A stretch of DNA of 64,000 nucleotides from Platerodrilus igneus (taxonomy: Eukaryota > Arthropoda > Insecta > Coleoptera > Lycidae). Where the stretch lies: positions 1,178,001-1,242,000 of the forward strand of contig JARFIW010001750.1 in NCBI GenBank assembly GCA_036346225.1, given 5' to 3'. A program made the position numbers and the translations under genes. Under the pieces are notes generated by a model. That model was given only the letters and a program-made list of their open reading frames with translations, did no database searches and had not been told where the DNA came from. Below, piece by piece: positions 24,048 to 36,221 of the stretch; positions within the stretch are counted from its first letter, which is position 1; each line of letters opens with the position of its first letter.

Positions 24048-25570
24048 CTACCACAACCCTCCGAAGTGAGGGTACGACGGGGGATTGAAAATAAATTCAA
24101 TACTCTCTGCGGTAGCAACATGTTGCATAAGTTCTGCCAGTTCACGGGCAGCACCAGTGAAATTTGTGCCGCAATCACAGTAAATTTTGGCACATTTACC
24201 ACGACGAGCAATGAAACGCCTCAATGCCGCTATAAAGGCAGATGAGGACAAATTCGAAAGTAGCTCTAAGTGAAGAGCCTTAGTTCCAAAACAAACGAAC
24301 AAACAAACATAAGCCCTTAATGACTTTGAACCACGAGTGCGGCTCATAGTAATTGCGAACGGTCCACCAAAATCAACCCCAGTGTGGGGAAAAGCTTTAC
24401 CCGAAATGGTGCGGGTTGCTGGTAGGTCACCCATAGGAGGGGAATAAGGAATTGGTTTTATACGAAAACAAATGATACATGCCTTTAGACATTTTAGAAC
24501 AGCCTTTTTTGAGGCCAAAATCCAAAAATTTTGCGTTAAAAGAAATTGGGTTGTTCTAAGACCAGGATGAAAATATTTTTGATGACAGTCCAAAATAACG
24601 AGATCTGTCAAACGATGAGTACGGGGTAATAGGAGTGGAAATTTTTCCCCATAAGGTAAATTTGAATTTCGAAGGCGACCGCCCACCCTGAATAAACCAT
24701 GTCTGTCCAGAAATGGGCTAAGGGGTCTAAGCTGTTTGCTAATGGTTCTCCCTTTTTTAATATTCTCTATGTCCTTATAAAAGAATTCTGATTGAACTCT
24801 TTTAACCAATAAATTAAGTGCAACTTGTTGTTGCTGACTTGAAATTATTTGCGATGCGTTTGAAACGATATCCACGGGAGTTCTCAAAATGCGAATGAAA
24901 TGAAGGACATAACATATAACGCGACAAACTTTATTTATATCAGAAAATTTGTTTATTAAGAGATCAAGAAAATGATCCGAAATGATAATATTCAATGAGA
25001 TAATTCTCTTTTCCAAATCCATAGATGTTGAATGTATTTCAGATAACTTACTCACAGGCCAATCTGATTGTGGCAAAGAAAGCCAAATAGGACCGGACCA
25101 CCACAAACGATGCTCTACTAAATCCGTAGCTAGTAAACCCCGAGAGGCGCAATCCGCTGGATTATCTCGAGACTTGATGTGGTTCAAAGACCCAGGAGGA
25201 ATTCGATCTTGAATGTGTGAAATTCTATTACTAATGAAAGTTTTCCAATGGTAAGAACGCGATCGAATCCATGATAAAGCCACTGTAGAATCTGACCACG
25301 CATAAATTGATAACTTTAGTCGAACCTTGTAAATATTGAACAAAAACTCGATCAAATCTGATAGAAGTACCGCGGCAGATAATTCTAGCCGAGGCACAGA
25401 AATGCGTTGAGTCGGTGTAACCCTTGATTTTGCACATACCAAAGAAACTTTGATATTACCATTTGCGTCTACCACTCTGAAATAAACTGCTGCGGCGTAG
25501 CCTTGTTCGGAGGCGTCGCAAAAGCCATGCAACTGATATTCCAGACAGTTATTAGATAAAATCCACCGAG
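24048..25570 (-). pseudogene. BEL-1 pol: RNase H and integrase core
   Basis: It begins with HGFCDASEQGYAAAVYFR and WSDSTVALSWI (RNase H acidic residues), then WWSGPIWLSLPQSDWP. The integrase follows: an HHCC zinc-binding module (HQKYFHPG ... CLKACIICF) and the catalytic core with D in GVDFGGPF and D in IYCDCGTNF. The third catalytic residue, the glutamate after GGLW, is replaced by TAG at 24048-24050. Relative to the RT part, the frame changes at the GGG run 25570-25572. Confidence 0.9.
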
Positions 25571-25572
25571 GG

Positions 25573-26937
25573 AATTTTCACCTTGGACAATTCTGATAAT
25601 TGATCAAGGTAATCTTTCCATTTGACAGTGACATCAACAGGAGGATCGTCATCCCAATCGATGCCCCGAATCCATAAATATTGAATTAGGTGTTTTGCAA
25701 AAAATACCAACGGCGTCAACAAACCCAAGGGATCAAAGATCCGCGCTATTTCTGAAACCATGTGTCTTTTAGTACAAATCCGATCCACCGGATTTACTAC
25801 ATAAAAAAATTTGTCCGATGACGGATGCCACTGAAGGCCCAAAATTTTTTGCGAGAGATTAGTTGAATCTTCGAATGAAAATGTTTGTTGATACCTAGCC
25901 GATTCAGGTACTACCTTAATTACGTCATATACGTTACTGTTCCATTTACGCAACGTAAATCCGTCCAACAAGCACAGTTTGTCTAATTCCAAAATCAATT
26001 GTTGAGCTTCTTCGACCGATTGTGACCCGGTCACGACATCGTCAACATATGTGTCGAGTTCCAAAGCCTTACCAGCTAAAGGAAATTTTGATGATTCAAT
26101 ACGCGCCAATTCTTGGATCACACGCAATGCTAAATATGGTGCTGATTTGACACCATAAGTTACTGTATTTAGTACAAAATCTGAAATAGGTTCTGTAGGA
26201 TTAGACTTCCAAACAATTTTTTGAAATTTTCGGTGTTCCGGAGAGATCAAAATTTGTCGATACATCTGTTTGATGTCTGCGGTGATGACAATCGGATGTA
26301 AGCGAAAGTGCAAAAGTAAAGCCAAGATATCCTTTTGTAAGGAAGGACCGGCAAGCAAGTGGTCATTAAGAGATCCACCAATGAGAGTAGTTGCCGAAGC
26401 GTCAAAGACTACCCTTAATTTTGTTGTGTTACTTTCTGGTTTAATAACCGCATGATGCGGAATGTAATATTCTGTCGAATAATGAGATGATTCTTTCATG
26501 CTAGAAGAAATGAGTGACATGTGGCCACTTTGTAAATAATCTTGTATAAACTCCCTGTACATTGTATACAGTGGAGGGTCTTTTTGTAGACGACTTTCCA
26601 ATGCCAAAAACCTACGAAGTGCTACTTTCCGAGAATCCCAAAAAATGGGTTCCGGACCATTAAACGGAAGTGACACTATAAAACGACCCTGCTCGTTTCT
26701 AGTGTGTGTTGCCAAAAAATGCTGTTCACAGGCTTCTTCTGCAGAAGAAACCTTGTGGACATCTGGAATACCTTCCAGCTCCCAAAACCGACGAATTAGA
26801 GTATCCAGGGGTTCTATTAGTACACATAATGATGTACTATTTGCTGCAGGAGAAATGATTTTCCCTGTAAGAACCCAACCAAATTTTGTATGAATCGCGA
26901 CTGGTTCGTCTGCGGTTTCTATACGAGTCTCATTTAA
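25573..26937 (-). pseudogene. BEL-1 pol: reverse transcriptase
   Basis: The frame continues from the protease part after the TAG at 26938. It includes FGWVLTGK, HHAVIKPESNTTKLRVVFDA, VTADIKQMYRQI-type residues, the polymerase active site TYVDDVVTG and IARIFDPLGLLTPL. These are the standard BEL/Pao RT landmarks. The RT is uninterrupted up to the frameshift at 25570. Its intactness fits the near-identical LTRs. Confidence 0.92.
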
Positions 26938-28292
26938 CTATGAGTGTGCAAAAATATCTGCACCCAAAAGTAGATCAATAGTGCCTGGCTTATCAAAATC
27001 AGGATCAGCCAACGGCAAGTCCGCTGTATGCGGCCAATGGTTGGTGTTTAATTGCATTGCAGGCAATTTACCACAAATATTTTGTAGAATATAAACATCT
27101 ACATCAAATTGGGGATGTTTTTTATCCCTAGGTCTAATCTTGCAAGATAAAACTCCCGAAATGTGTGAGGAAGCTAAACCTAGACCTTCCACTTTAATGG
27201 CAACGTTGGATTTTTGTAAGCCAAGTCGCTGACGACAAGTTTCTGTCATAAAACTTTCCATACTGCCGTTGTCCAACAATGCTCTTACCTTTTGAATCTT
27301 CCCGTTCCCATCTCGAATTGCAATAGTTGCAGTTGCCAACAAAGTGACGGTTTTTGAAGAATGCGTTGAAAATAAACTGCTAGTACTTGATGTACTTGCA
27401 CATGGTTGATTTGACTGTAGTGCGGGCGCGTTATCAACAAATTGATCCGTCAATGATTTTTTATTTGTAAAATGTAGCAATATGTTGTGTGGTTTAGCGC
27501 ACTTTCTACAAACAGATTTTGAAGAACATTTCGTGGCTCGATGAAGCCCCGATAAACAATTAATGCAGAAATTTTTCTGCTTAACAAACTCGTAACGCTC
27601 ATGAGGCGTCTTGTCCAAAAAATTCTGACATTGATATAAAGCATGTTTGCCTTTACAATGAATGCAACTTTTGTTGTCTGATATTGTCACCAACGAAGTT
27701 TGATATTGAAATTTTGTATAAATTCCAGTAGGTTTATCAAAATGTGTAGATTTATTATTTGTTTTAGACTGTTTGCTCATACATAAACTACTAACTTCCA
27801 AGGCTTTAGAGTGCCTTTCAACAAATGTTTTTAATTGCTTATATGTAGGAATCAAATTTAAACCCACAACATTGGTTTCCAATTCAAATAATTTTAAAAA
27901 TTCGTTATCCAATTTTTTAGATAATGTACGAGACTGAAACATGTCCAAAACATCTACCTTAGCTTGCTCTAAGCATGCCAAATTTTCATCAAAGCAATTT
28001 ATGAGAGCTCGAAGCTCTTGATGAGAATTATGGTTGGCCTTTGGAGCATTTTCCAAAGCTGCAAAATGTGAGTTTACCAAAAGTCGCTTGCTTTCATACC
28101 TTTCAACCACGGTATCGTAAGCCAACTTAAAATTATCCCCTGTAATAGGTAAATGTTTAATTAACTTTTTAGAATCTGAATCTAATGCGTCCAGCAAGAA
28201 ATAAAATTTCTCTACGCTTAATAAATTCTTGTTATCAACAACAAGATTTTTAAAAAGCTCATTAAAATGCATAAACTCTGAAATTTTGCCAG
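26938..28292 (-). pseudogene. BEL-1 gag (C-terminal part), zinc knuckles and protease
   Basis: It starts after the frameshift at about 28293 and contains the capsid-like region (HFNELFKNLVVDNKNLLSV). Three cysteine/histidine clusters follow: CIHCKGKHALYQC and CINCLSGLHRATKC are CX2CX4HX4C, and CRKCAKPHNILLH is CX2CX4HX4H. The aspartic protease motif ALLDNGSMESFM comes next and ends with LLLGADIFAHS before TAG (26938-26940). The same frame reopens immediately as the RT, so gag and pol would be one polyprotein without that codon. Confidence 0.9.
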
Positions 28293-28688
28293 AAAATTTG
28301 GGATAGATATTCGAAGAAGTCTTATGTTAGACACGCTTGTTAATTGAGAAAATTCTTGTGTGTTGGCAAGAATATTTTCTTTCTTGATTTTGTATAAATC
28401 AAGCTCCATTTGTGCTCCACTATTTTTTATTGAGATGACTAATCCATTCATGCTGGATTTTAAACTTTTAGTTTCCTCCAGATTTTCTGCGTCTAGAGTG
28501 CACATTTTGTACGCACTATCTATCTCATGTTTGAGATCGATAGCTGATTGCGTTAGAATTTGAGCCAAAACTAAATTTTGCTCTGTTGAGTCCAAATTAG
28601 ACGTTTGATCAAAAAGCGAACGAAACTGTTCAATAGCCAGTTTTAAATCCAGGATAAACCGTTCGGTAGAAATTTTCTTGGTAGCCAT
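28293..28688 (-). pseudogene. BEL-1 gag N-terminal part
   Basis: I prefer the start MATKKISTERF at 28688 over the upstream in-frame ATG at 28745, because an N-terminus of MA-x-K type followed by a helical region is usual for BEL gag. It is predicted largely helical, with alternating charged residues. The frame is lost at the AAAA run 28293-28296; the following capsid region is read in the next frame. Confidence 0.8.
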
Positions 28689-29420
28689 TGTAGCTACTAA
28701 AATGCTCTTATAAGTTCTAAGAAATTGTTTTGAAATAAATGCCAAAAATCAAAGACAAAAATTTGCCTTTAAAATTTAAAAATTACACAAATAATTTTTA
28801 ACCAAGAACACAATGTTCACCATTAAAATATCTATATCAATTATAGATATTCAAACACCTTGTATGAGGTATTGTTTGAAATGAATGCGAAAATCAAAGA
28901 CGAAAATTTATCTTTAACAAATTAAATTAATTATGTAATTTAACATGTTTACCATTTCAATGAGTATCGGTGCTAAATTGTAACAATTATCAGCAACTTC
29001 TATTCGAATTAAATTGACACCAAAATAAATAATGTTCGCAAACTTGTGTTGAATGCGCGAGCAACTTTTATGTCGTTAGAACTACGTCGTTATCAGAAAC
29101 AACAGGTTGAAACTGCCAGCTTTCTGACCTCGAAACTTATTATTTGAAATGAATTCACAGGTGTTCTTAAAGCGGTATCACACTTGTAAAAACTGAACCA
29201 CATTGATTATTTTCAACACAAATACCATTGAATAATTAAATTAATGCGATTTAAATTGAAATAATAATAATTTAAAACCATGAAATCCAAAGAATAGCAA
29301 TGCGTTTTGTTTGTAATAAAATATTTATGCAATAAACGAGATGTTATCTGCGGTAAGGATTGTTAAGATGAGGAACGTGCAGGAAAAAATATGTAATATG
29401 GCTCAGAAGGTTCAAAGAAA
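28689..29420 (-). other. BEL-1 leader between 5' LTR and gag
   Basis: About 730 bp of AT-rich untranslated sequence. The first bases after the LTR (minus strand TTTCTTTGAACC) do not give an obvious TGG-type primer-binding site. Confidence 0.6.
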
Positions 29421-29863
29421 TGTATGTGTTTTTATCGACCAACAGCATTTTAAACAGTTAATCAATTAAAAATACACTAACCTGCAATGGTCGCCAGTTG
29501 CGCTGGTATGAAGTAATTTATTGTGGACTGTAATCTGCTTTTTGCACGTTACCGCCGTGAATTGCATAAAACCAAAGTTCACTATTCTTGAAATGTTTTC
29601 ACCAATGAAAACTCCATGATCAAAGCACACCGACGGATTGTACGGTCACTCCCGTTGCCAAGTTAATAATGCACTGTTCGATGCTCGACTTCGACTGTCC
29701 ACGAACACAAAAAGGCATTTGCGCGCACACTTTTCAATATCCAAGGTTGTATAAATTTGTTATAGGATAGGATACAACGAAAGGAACTTTGATAATGTAA
29801 ATATCAAACCAAAATAATATAAAGTGATCGTATGTCATCAAAAATGCTATAAAATGCATAACA
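29421..29863 (-). repeat. BEL-1 5' LTR
   Basis: 443 bp and nearly identical to the LTR at 22955: one base is missing in the cgaacgg/cgacgg word, and one substitution lies in ttcacta(t/t)acttg versus ttcactattcttg. Confidence 0.95.
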
Positions 29864-30059
29864 AATGATATGAAAACTTTTCAATGCGGGGTTAAAAAAT
29901 TCCATAAAATGATATAGTAAAATAACACGTGAAGCCTTATATTAAGCTCAAGAGTAAATAATTGTAGCACTAAAACGCTTAAATTAAAAAAACCATTTAT
30001 GGTCTAAAAGCAAGTTTCAAGGTCATGATATGGAAAAAAGATTCTTCTTAGGGATCTAG

Positions 30060-30940
30060 GATACAAGTGATCTGAATTGGAACCCTGTTTGTACACTAGA
30101 ATCAAAGGTGATCAGAAAACCATTGTTTCATTGTATGTCGGTGATATTTTTATTTGTAGCAATAACAAAACTGAATCAGATGATTTGAGGTTTAGGTTAG
30201 GTTAAGTTTTTAAAATAAAAGATTTAGGGCAAGTAAGAAATTTTCTAGGAATATGTGCAACTATTGATATTTCTTTAGATTAAAAACAATATATTAAACG
30301 ATTACTTACGAATTTTGGTATGTTTGAATCTAAAACTGTAGCTACACCAATGAAAAAAGGTATTAGGTTGTGTTAATGAAACTAAGTTTTCGCATATCAA
30401 CAACTTATTGGTATACGTATTTGTGCATTTTAACAAGGCCTGATATTTGTTATTCATTTAGTTATTTAAGTCAATTTAATACTTTCAACGATGTGGTTCA
30501 TTGGAAACATGCAAAACGCAAGATATTTACGAGGGACTGAGACTATGTACTTAAGCTTTATAAAAATGATTGTTGTTTTAAGACTTTTGAGATTGGAGTA
30601 GTAACCCTTTATGACAGAAAGTCGTATACTGTTTTTTTTTCATGTTATCTAATGGCCCAGTAGCTTGGGAAAGCAGAAAACAAAATATTGTTGCACCCCT
30701 CCAGCACAGAAGCTGAGTATATTCCAGTTTCTCGAACCACTAAAGAAGCTGTATTTGAGAAATTTATTGATAGAATTAACAAGTATAGAGGGCGGTATAA
30801 CATTGTATAATGATAATCTAGAAACACAGAAATTGTCAATTAATCTTATGAATACGAGCTTGATTAATCACAATTGTAATAATATAAATGCAAGACAAGG
30901 ATAAAAACCTCGATTTAACATGATGTGAAGGAACTTCCAA
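30060..30940 (+). pseudogene. Ty1/Copia reverse transcriptase and RNase H relic
   Basis: Through stops and frameshifts the text reads IVSLYVGDIFICSNNKTES (the Copia YVDD active site with D changed to G), then KDLGQVRNFLGI and KQYIKRLLTNFGMFESKTVATPM. Further on come NDVHWKHAKR-like and YLRGTET words, and NGPVAWESRKQNIVA followed by EAEYI. This order of RT end plus RNase H is specific to Copia. It ends where the BEL-2 LTR starts. Confidence 0.82.
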
Positions 30941-30941
30941 T

Positions 30942-31147
30942 TGTTGATTGGAAAACACGTTTCTTCGCGTGCACGTCTACAATTCACAACGTTCCGAGAG
31001 TGAATGTCAATGTTAATAGATAGCGTCGACTTTGGATTCGCACAGCACTGTTGTCACATCGCGCACAATGCACTTAAAGTTACGAATAAAGTCTTTGCAC
31101 AATCTATTTGCGGGAAAACATAATTTATAGTCTTGCATGACGGAACA
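30942..31147 (-). repeat. BEL-2 3' LTR
   Basis: On the minus strand it starts TGTTCCGTCATGC and ends CAATCAACA. The start is fixed by the adjoining polypurine tract; the far end is set by the TG/CA rule and the end of Copia similarity. Confidence 0.7.
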
Positions 31148-31260
31148 TTCCGCCCACCAATTTCAAGGAATTTAGGAAATAAGGGATTAAGGAAGTAATG
31201 CAGATATGAAAGGAGAGAAGAAAAAAAAATAAAAGTATAAAGGAAAAAATACAGACATTA

Positions 31261-31797
31261 TTAACATAAAGGTAAAGGGCACAGTTTGACCATGGATCGT
31301 TGAAAAGTGCCATTATTGGTTCGAATATCTGCAACAAGGACAATGCCATCGCGGCCGTAATATAAACGGGTGATACGCCCGATCTTCCATTGTAATGGAG
31401 GTAACCGGTCATCCTTGATTAAAACTAAGGTGTTTACAGTGAGTGGATCACCTTGATTATGCCATTTTGACCTCTGACGGAGAGTATTTAAGTATTCTAG
31501 GCTGCAGCGCAACCAAAAATCCGTATGCATTTTTTGTAATAATATCCAGCGATCACGTGGAGGTATTTTAATTTGAGATAGATCTTCATCTGAAGGAGCC
31601 GTTAAAGGTTCCATTGTAAGAAAATGGCCGGGTGAAAGACACTGCAGGTCATTTGGGTCGGCACTTAAGGCACAGGGGGGTCTAGAGTTTAATAACACCT
31701 CTATTTGGGTAAGGACGGTGTATAATTCCTCAAACGTGAGTACCTGTTCCCCGATTATACGAAAAGGATGAGTTTTGATATTTTTAACGCCGCTTTC
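31261..31797 (-). pseudogene. BEL-2 pol C-terminal domain
   Basis: In frame with the integrase core across the TAG at 31798. It reads ESGVKNIK, then SRPPCALSADPNDLQCLSPG, RDRWILLQKMHTDFWLR, NTLVLIKDDRLPPLQWKIGR and KLCPLPLC. It is the same module as in BEL-1 at 23508. Confidence 0.82.
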
Positions 31798-32421
31798 CTA
31801 GAGACCACAAAAGTGGGGGGCACTAGATGAGTTAAAAAACCAAGTGATACCTTCTTGTTTAGTACCATCTTGCATATAAGCAAGCAGTTGATGGTTAGCT
31901 ACCACAAAATTCGTACCGCAATCGCTGAATATATTAGAGCAACGCCCTCGACGAGCCACAAAGCGTTGCAAGGCAGCAAGAAATGCGGCAGAAGACAAAT
32001 CGGAAACAAGCTCAATGTGTATAGCCTTGGTGGCAAAACAGACAAATATGCATATATACGATTTAAGAGTTTTTGCCTTTCTCAAGTTAGAAACCTTAGT
32101 TGAAATGGGTCTTGCAATATCTACGCCCGCACAACTGAATGGCTTAACTTAGTTCACACGAGATGGGGGCAAGTCACTCATAAAGGGTGTCACCGGAACC
32201 GACTTGGTGCGGAAACATTTAATACACGACGAAAGATAAAATCGAATTGATTGTTTGATCGAAATAATCCAAAAGATTTGCTGAATTAAGTAAGCTGTGA
32301 TTGAAATGCCAGCATGACAATATTTATGATGAATGGACAAAATTACGAGCTCTGTCAATTGGTGACGACGATGTAATAATGCCGGATATTTTGCTGTGTA
32401 AGGTAACTTAGAATGTACCAA
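31798..32421 (-). pseudogene. BEL-2 integrase zinc module and core
   Basis: HHCC residues are visible in HHKYCHAG and LSSCIKCF. The core has IFSDCGTNF and ends HFCGL before TAG at 31798-31800. That codon stands where other BELs have tryptophan, one residue before the catalytic glutamate. A second nonsense codon lies near 32147. Confidence 0.82.
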
Positions 32422-33230
32422 ACAACCACCAACCCTTAAAATGCCTTGAGTGTCAAGAAAGGGTGTTAGTCGACGTAAATGTTTGGGTAACTTTGTCTTA
32501 TTTTTGATTCAGGAAATTTCCTTGACAAAGACTGTAGCTTGAACACGTCGAAGAATGACCATAAGGGACTTTGTACTTTACGTTGTAAAAACGGTAAACG
32601 TAGGTCAAAATACCTTGAATTTTGCGTAATGACGAAAAACCTTTTAGTAAATTGTCAAATATGTTGAACTCGACTTCAATAGTTTAAGCAACAAACGTCA
32701 ATACCCTTTGTTCGGTAGTAATCTCTGGAGTTGAAGGTGAAACAGTAATTGGAGGGGCCAGAACTCCTGCGCAGAACGAAGCCACCGTAGCCCCGCTCAC
32801 CAAAGGGAACATGTTAGAACCGCCCTTGGCAAGAGACCTCTAGAAGCTGAGTCAGCAGGATTGTCAGAAGATTTTATGTAAAACCATCTGCTAGGTGAGA
32901 TGATTTGCTGAATATGGCTTTCCATTGAAAAGGAGGTGCGCGAATCCAGCTGAGAGTCACTATGGAATCGCTCCAAGCAAATATTTTAAAAATTGTGATA
33001 AGTCCTTGATAGGCATCTAACACTAAAACAAGTAGATCACACAACAAAGTGGCAGCACATAATTCCAGACCTGGAATTGAGATGCGTTTTATTGGTGCAA
33101 CTTTAGTTTTAGCTGCAGCCAGAATAACAGTTATTTCGCCAGAAATTAAATTTACAAATCGAAGATATATTACAGCTACATACCAACCTCACTGGAATCG
33201 CAAAAACTAATTTAGCGGTTTTCTTTGTGA

Positions 33231-34757
33231 AACAACTTTGACCTTTATTTTATTTAAATTATTATATTATAATTTCTTATACATAACATTCAATTAGTTG
33301 GAATAGTTTAAGAAAACTGAATACGTGCGGCATATTTATGGTTCTGTTTAAAAAGCTTTTATATTTTTCATTGGCCGGTACGTTATTATTTGAAAAAAAT
33401 AAAAGAATATCAGGCATATTCATTTTAATGAAAAGTCGTAAATAAAATTTTACATGTGTTTATACACACGCGCATTTTGTAGCACTGGCCCAGGACTTGC
33501 GCCTTAAAATACAATTAGTAAGCAAAAATACTATTGCACGCACTTGTATCATACCTGTATCGTACAAAACTTTAAATACAATTATTAAAAACTTCAAAAA
33601 TTTCTATTAAAGATAGTTACTAAAATTCGAAAATTGTTACGTTTACTTTCGGCCTAAATTAAAAAATTATATCTTTTGCTGGTAACTCATTATTCATGCA
33701 AATAGAGTCCGCTTAAATCTTTCGAACATCATCCTGTATTTTTACCTCTTTCTAACAGTACGTTTTCTAATAATTTCCAATTCAAATCTAGTTGCTTTGA
33801 AACGAAACATTTATTCGATAAATTAAATAGTTTATATCCTGTTTAGGTAACCTTCAATTTGTTAAACCTTCCGATAGCGTATAATTGCTTCTTATGTGTT
33901 TTCCATCTAAACATTCGTCTACATAGGGTATTAAACTATCCGATAAAACCGTGTTTTCCAGTTACCGCGCTTCGATAAGTTAGGATTTGCAGTTAGAATT
34001 CGTGTTGTTCGAACGATTGTTAAGTTTGATTCTGTAGCTTGTGCGTCGAAGTGTTTTCTACATTTTATTCGTCATTGTATTTCAAAAGCGATGCAGTGTG
34101 TCTGTTCGACAACTAGGAAGTGTCTTGCGTCTTTTTTTAGCTGGAGGACAAATGGATTGTTTCTTAATGTAGAACAACTGCTTTTGTCTGTAGACCAACT
34201 ACTTTTGTCCGTAGCCCGCTGCTGCAATTATGGTAGCAGAGTAAATTTATGCTGACGACCATGGCGTTTCTATGCTGACTTACCCCCAAGGGCTTGCGAG
34301 CTAAGAATCAGGACACCTACAGGTATGCAACTTGTTTTCTTTTGTGTGTGTCATCGCATATTCTGTATCAACGTTTGGTGTAGTTACATGACAAGAAAGT
34401 CACATTGTAGAACTATTGTTTGTTGCTGCGATTCAATATTATCGCTCTACAGGTGCGATGTACTATTTTTAAACATGCTTGTCAAAAGAACGCACACGTT
34501 TATTCGCTTTACTGACTAGTTTATTTTACAAAAAGTATTAGGTGAAATTTTAAAAACGCTTGACAAAAGCTCTCACATATTGATTTACTTACTGATTAAT
34601 TTTATTTTGTGTAAATACGAGATGCGCACTTTGTATCTAGATTTCTAAATTGTCCGTATAATATAATTGTTTGCTTTGAAATAGTAACGTTTAATTTATT
34701 TTCTTTTTGTTTTTTGTACAGAATCCTTTATTTATATTTATGTGTTAATAGATAATC
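33231..34757. other. Region without recognised genes
   Basis: AT-rich up to 33950, then slightly richer. A 21 bp word (accaactacttttgtccgtag) is duplicated in tandem near 34165-34208. No coding family was recognised. Confidence 0.4.
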
Positions 34758-34920
34758 GTGGGCGATGTACTTTTTTTGTTGCTTTCTTTGTATGTACGCG
34801 ATTCTCCCCACTCTCCGCGCCTGGTAGTTAGCCTGGTATCTACTTTTCTTCCGGCTACGTCTAGGTACGTAGCAAAATGTAGCTGTATATATTCTAAATT
34901 ATGCATTGTGTTGATAATTA

Positions 34921-35118
34921 TGGAACTGACTGACGTTGTTAAACTAACAAATTATAAATTTTTTAAAAATAATACGAACGAAGTGAATAATAAACAGCTA
35001 AATATAATAAATTCAACTTCATCCTTACCAAATACAACTTCTAACTCTTGCAATCAATATGTACCTACTATATATACAATAAATAAAATGTATATCAATC
35101 AATTAGTCTTTTTATAGT
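34921..35118 (+). CDS. Small open frame, unknown (doubtful)
   Basis: A 65-residue frame begins MELTDVVKLTNYKFFKNN and is rich in asparagine, threonine and serine. It lies at the end of a longer 119-codon frame starting at 34758. There is no recognisable domain, and neither a good start context nor a splice donor at the end. It may be chance in AT-rich DNA. Confidence 0.2.
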
Positions 35119-36060
35119 TCCATTGGGTTTGTTTCAGTTACCTTCTTTGAACGTCATATTGATTTGAGTGCGATAATGTAACGTTATGAGATATTACCGC
35201 ATTAAGTGCGATAAAATCTGTCATGAACTAACTAAATTAGTTACATAAGTTATTCTTATCCAGTAGACAAATAATTATTACAGACCTCCTAGTCTCACAC
35301 GTTTTTAATTTTATGTAATGTTATATTTATCTATAACATAATTGAATTATTCGTTACTGGCGTGCATTCCATACCTTCGTTATAAATAATATAAGACCTG
35401 ATTCAAGAGTGCACCATATTAGTTAATAGTTTATCATTAGAATTTCTTGAACTCGCAAACCAGTTAACATTTATTTAAATATTTGAATATGAATGCCTTT
35501 CTGCCTAGTTTCACAAAAGCTTATTATTATCTATTATATATCTATTATATTATTATATCTTTTGCCTGGAGTATTTCAGTAAATACTTTTCAAGTGCGGG
35601 ATGATTTTTATTACTAAATTAACACTATTTTGAAACAAGCGTTTTATGTAATTATAATTTGATTCATACTTACTAAATAAAATATATTTCATGAGGAACG
35701 TATTTCTATTGATTCCAATCAATTATTTCTTAGGCATTAAAGGCATTCATAATTAAGCTTTCGCAACAAAATATTTTGTTTTGAAGATTTTAATTTTGTG
35801 ACATTTAAACGTTGTTCTTGAGAAAACAATTATTCGTATAAGGCATCACTAGAAATCATCTCTTCCATTAATTGCAAACCACTTTTGGCAATAATAACTT
35901 TCACGTTTGTATGGTGTAAAGATAAGTAACACTAAATAAGTAAGCATTATGTAAGTAATAATTTAAAAAGTGCAGTGAGTTATCATTATTATACTGCAAC
36001 TCTGATTAGTTTGGCATTTTTTAACCTTATTTAAGCCCAAATACTGCCTGTGGATTTATC
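35119..36060. other. AT-rich region, nothing recognised
   Basis: No coding, RNA or repeat feature supported. Confidence 0.45.
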
Positions 36061-36221
36061 GTAAACTATACAAGGTGTTTCGGAAAGAATAGTATATACT
36101 TTAGGAGGTGATAGCACAGACGAATGGCAATAAAAGGCTTCATAATAATATGTGTGCAATTTTTATTGAATACAGAGATACAGCTTTTAATATGTAACCC
36201 AAACAAAAAGCAAATAAGGCG

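Larger units (their letters stand above)
22950..29868 (-). mobile_element. BEL/Pao LTR retrotransposon BEL-1, nearly full length
   Basis: LTRs lie at 22955-23398 and 29421-29863, with a 5 bp target duplication aatga at 22950-22954 and 29864-29868. The LTRs begin and end with TG/CA and differ by one substitution and one single-base indel. On the minus strand the order is 5' LTR, a leader of about 730 bp, gag with zinc knuckles, protease, RT, RNase H, integrase, a C-terminal domain, a GGTGGGCGG polypurine tract and the 3' LTR. That order is diagnostic of BEL/Pao. Coding is interrupted by two single-base frameshifts (near 28293 and 25570) and two TAG codons (26938, 24048). It inserted very recently. 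Confidence 0.95.
30942..33230 (-). mobile_element. BEL/Pao element BEL-2, 5'-truncated
   Basis: The minus strand carries RNase H (about 33230-32900), the integrase zinc module (32421-32149), the catalytic core (32085-31798), the C-terminal domain (31698-31261), the same polypurine tract as BEL-1 (TTGGTGGGCGGAA) and a 206 bp LTR at 30942-31147 with TG/CA ends. The region 32421-31261 is one frame broken by nonsense codons, while the RNase H part is frameshifted. The 5' half is missing. It is related to BEL-1 but belongs to a different family. Confidence 0.88.
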
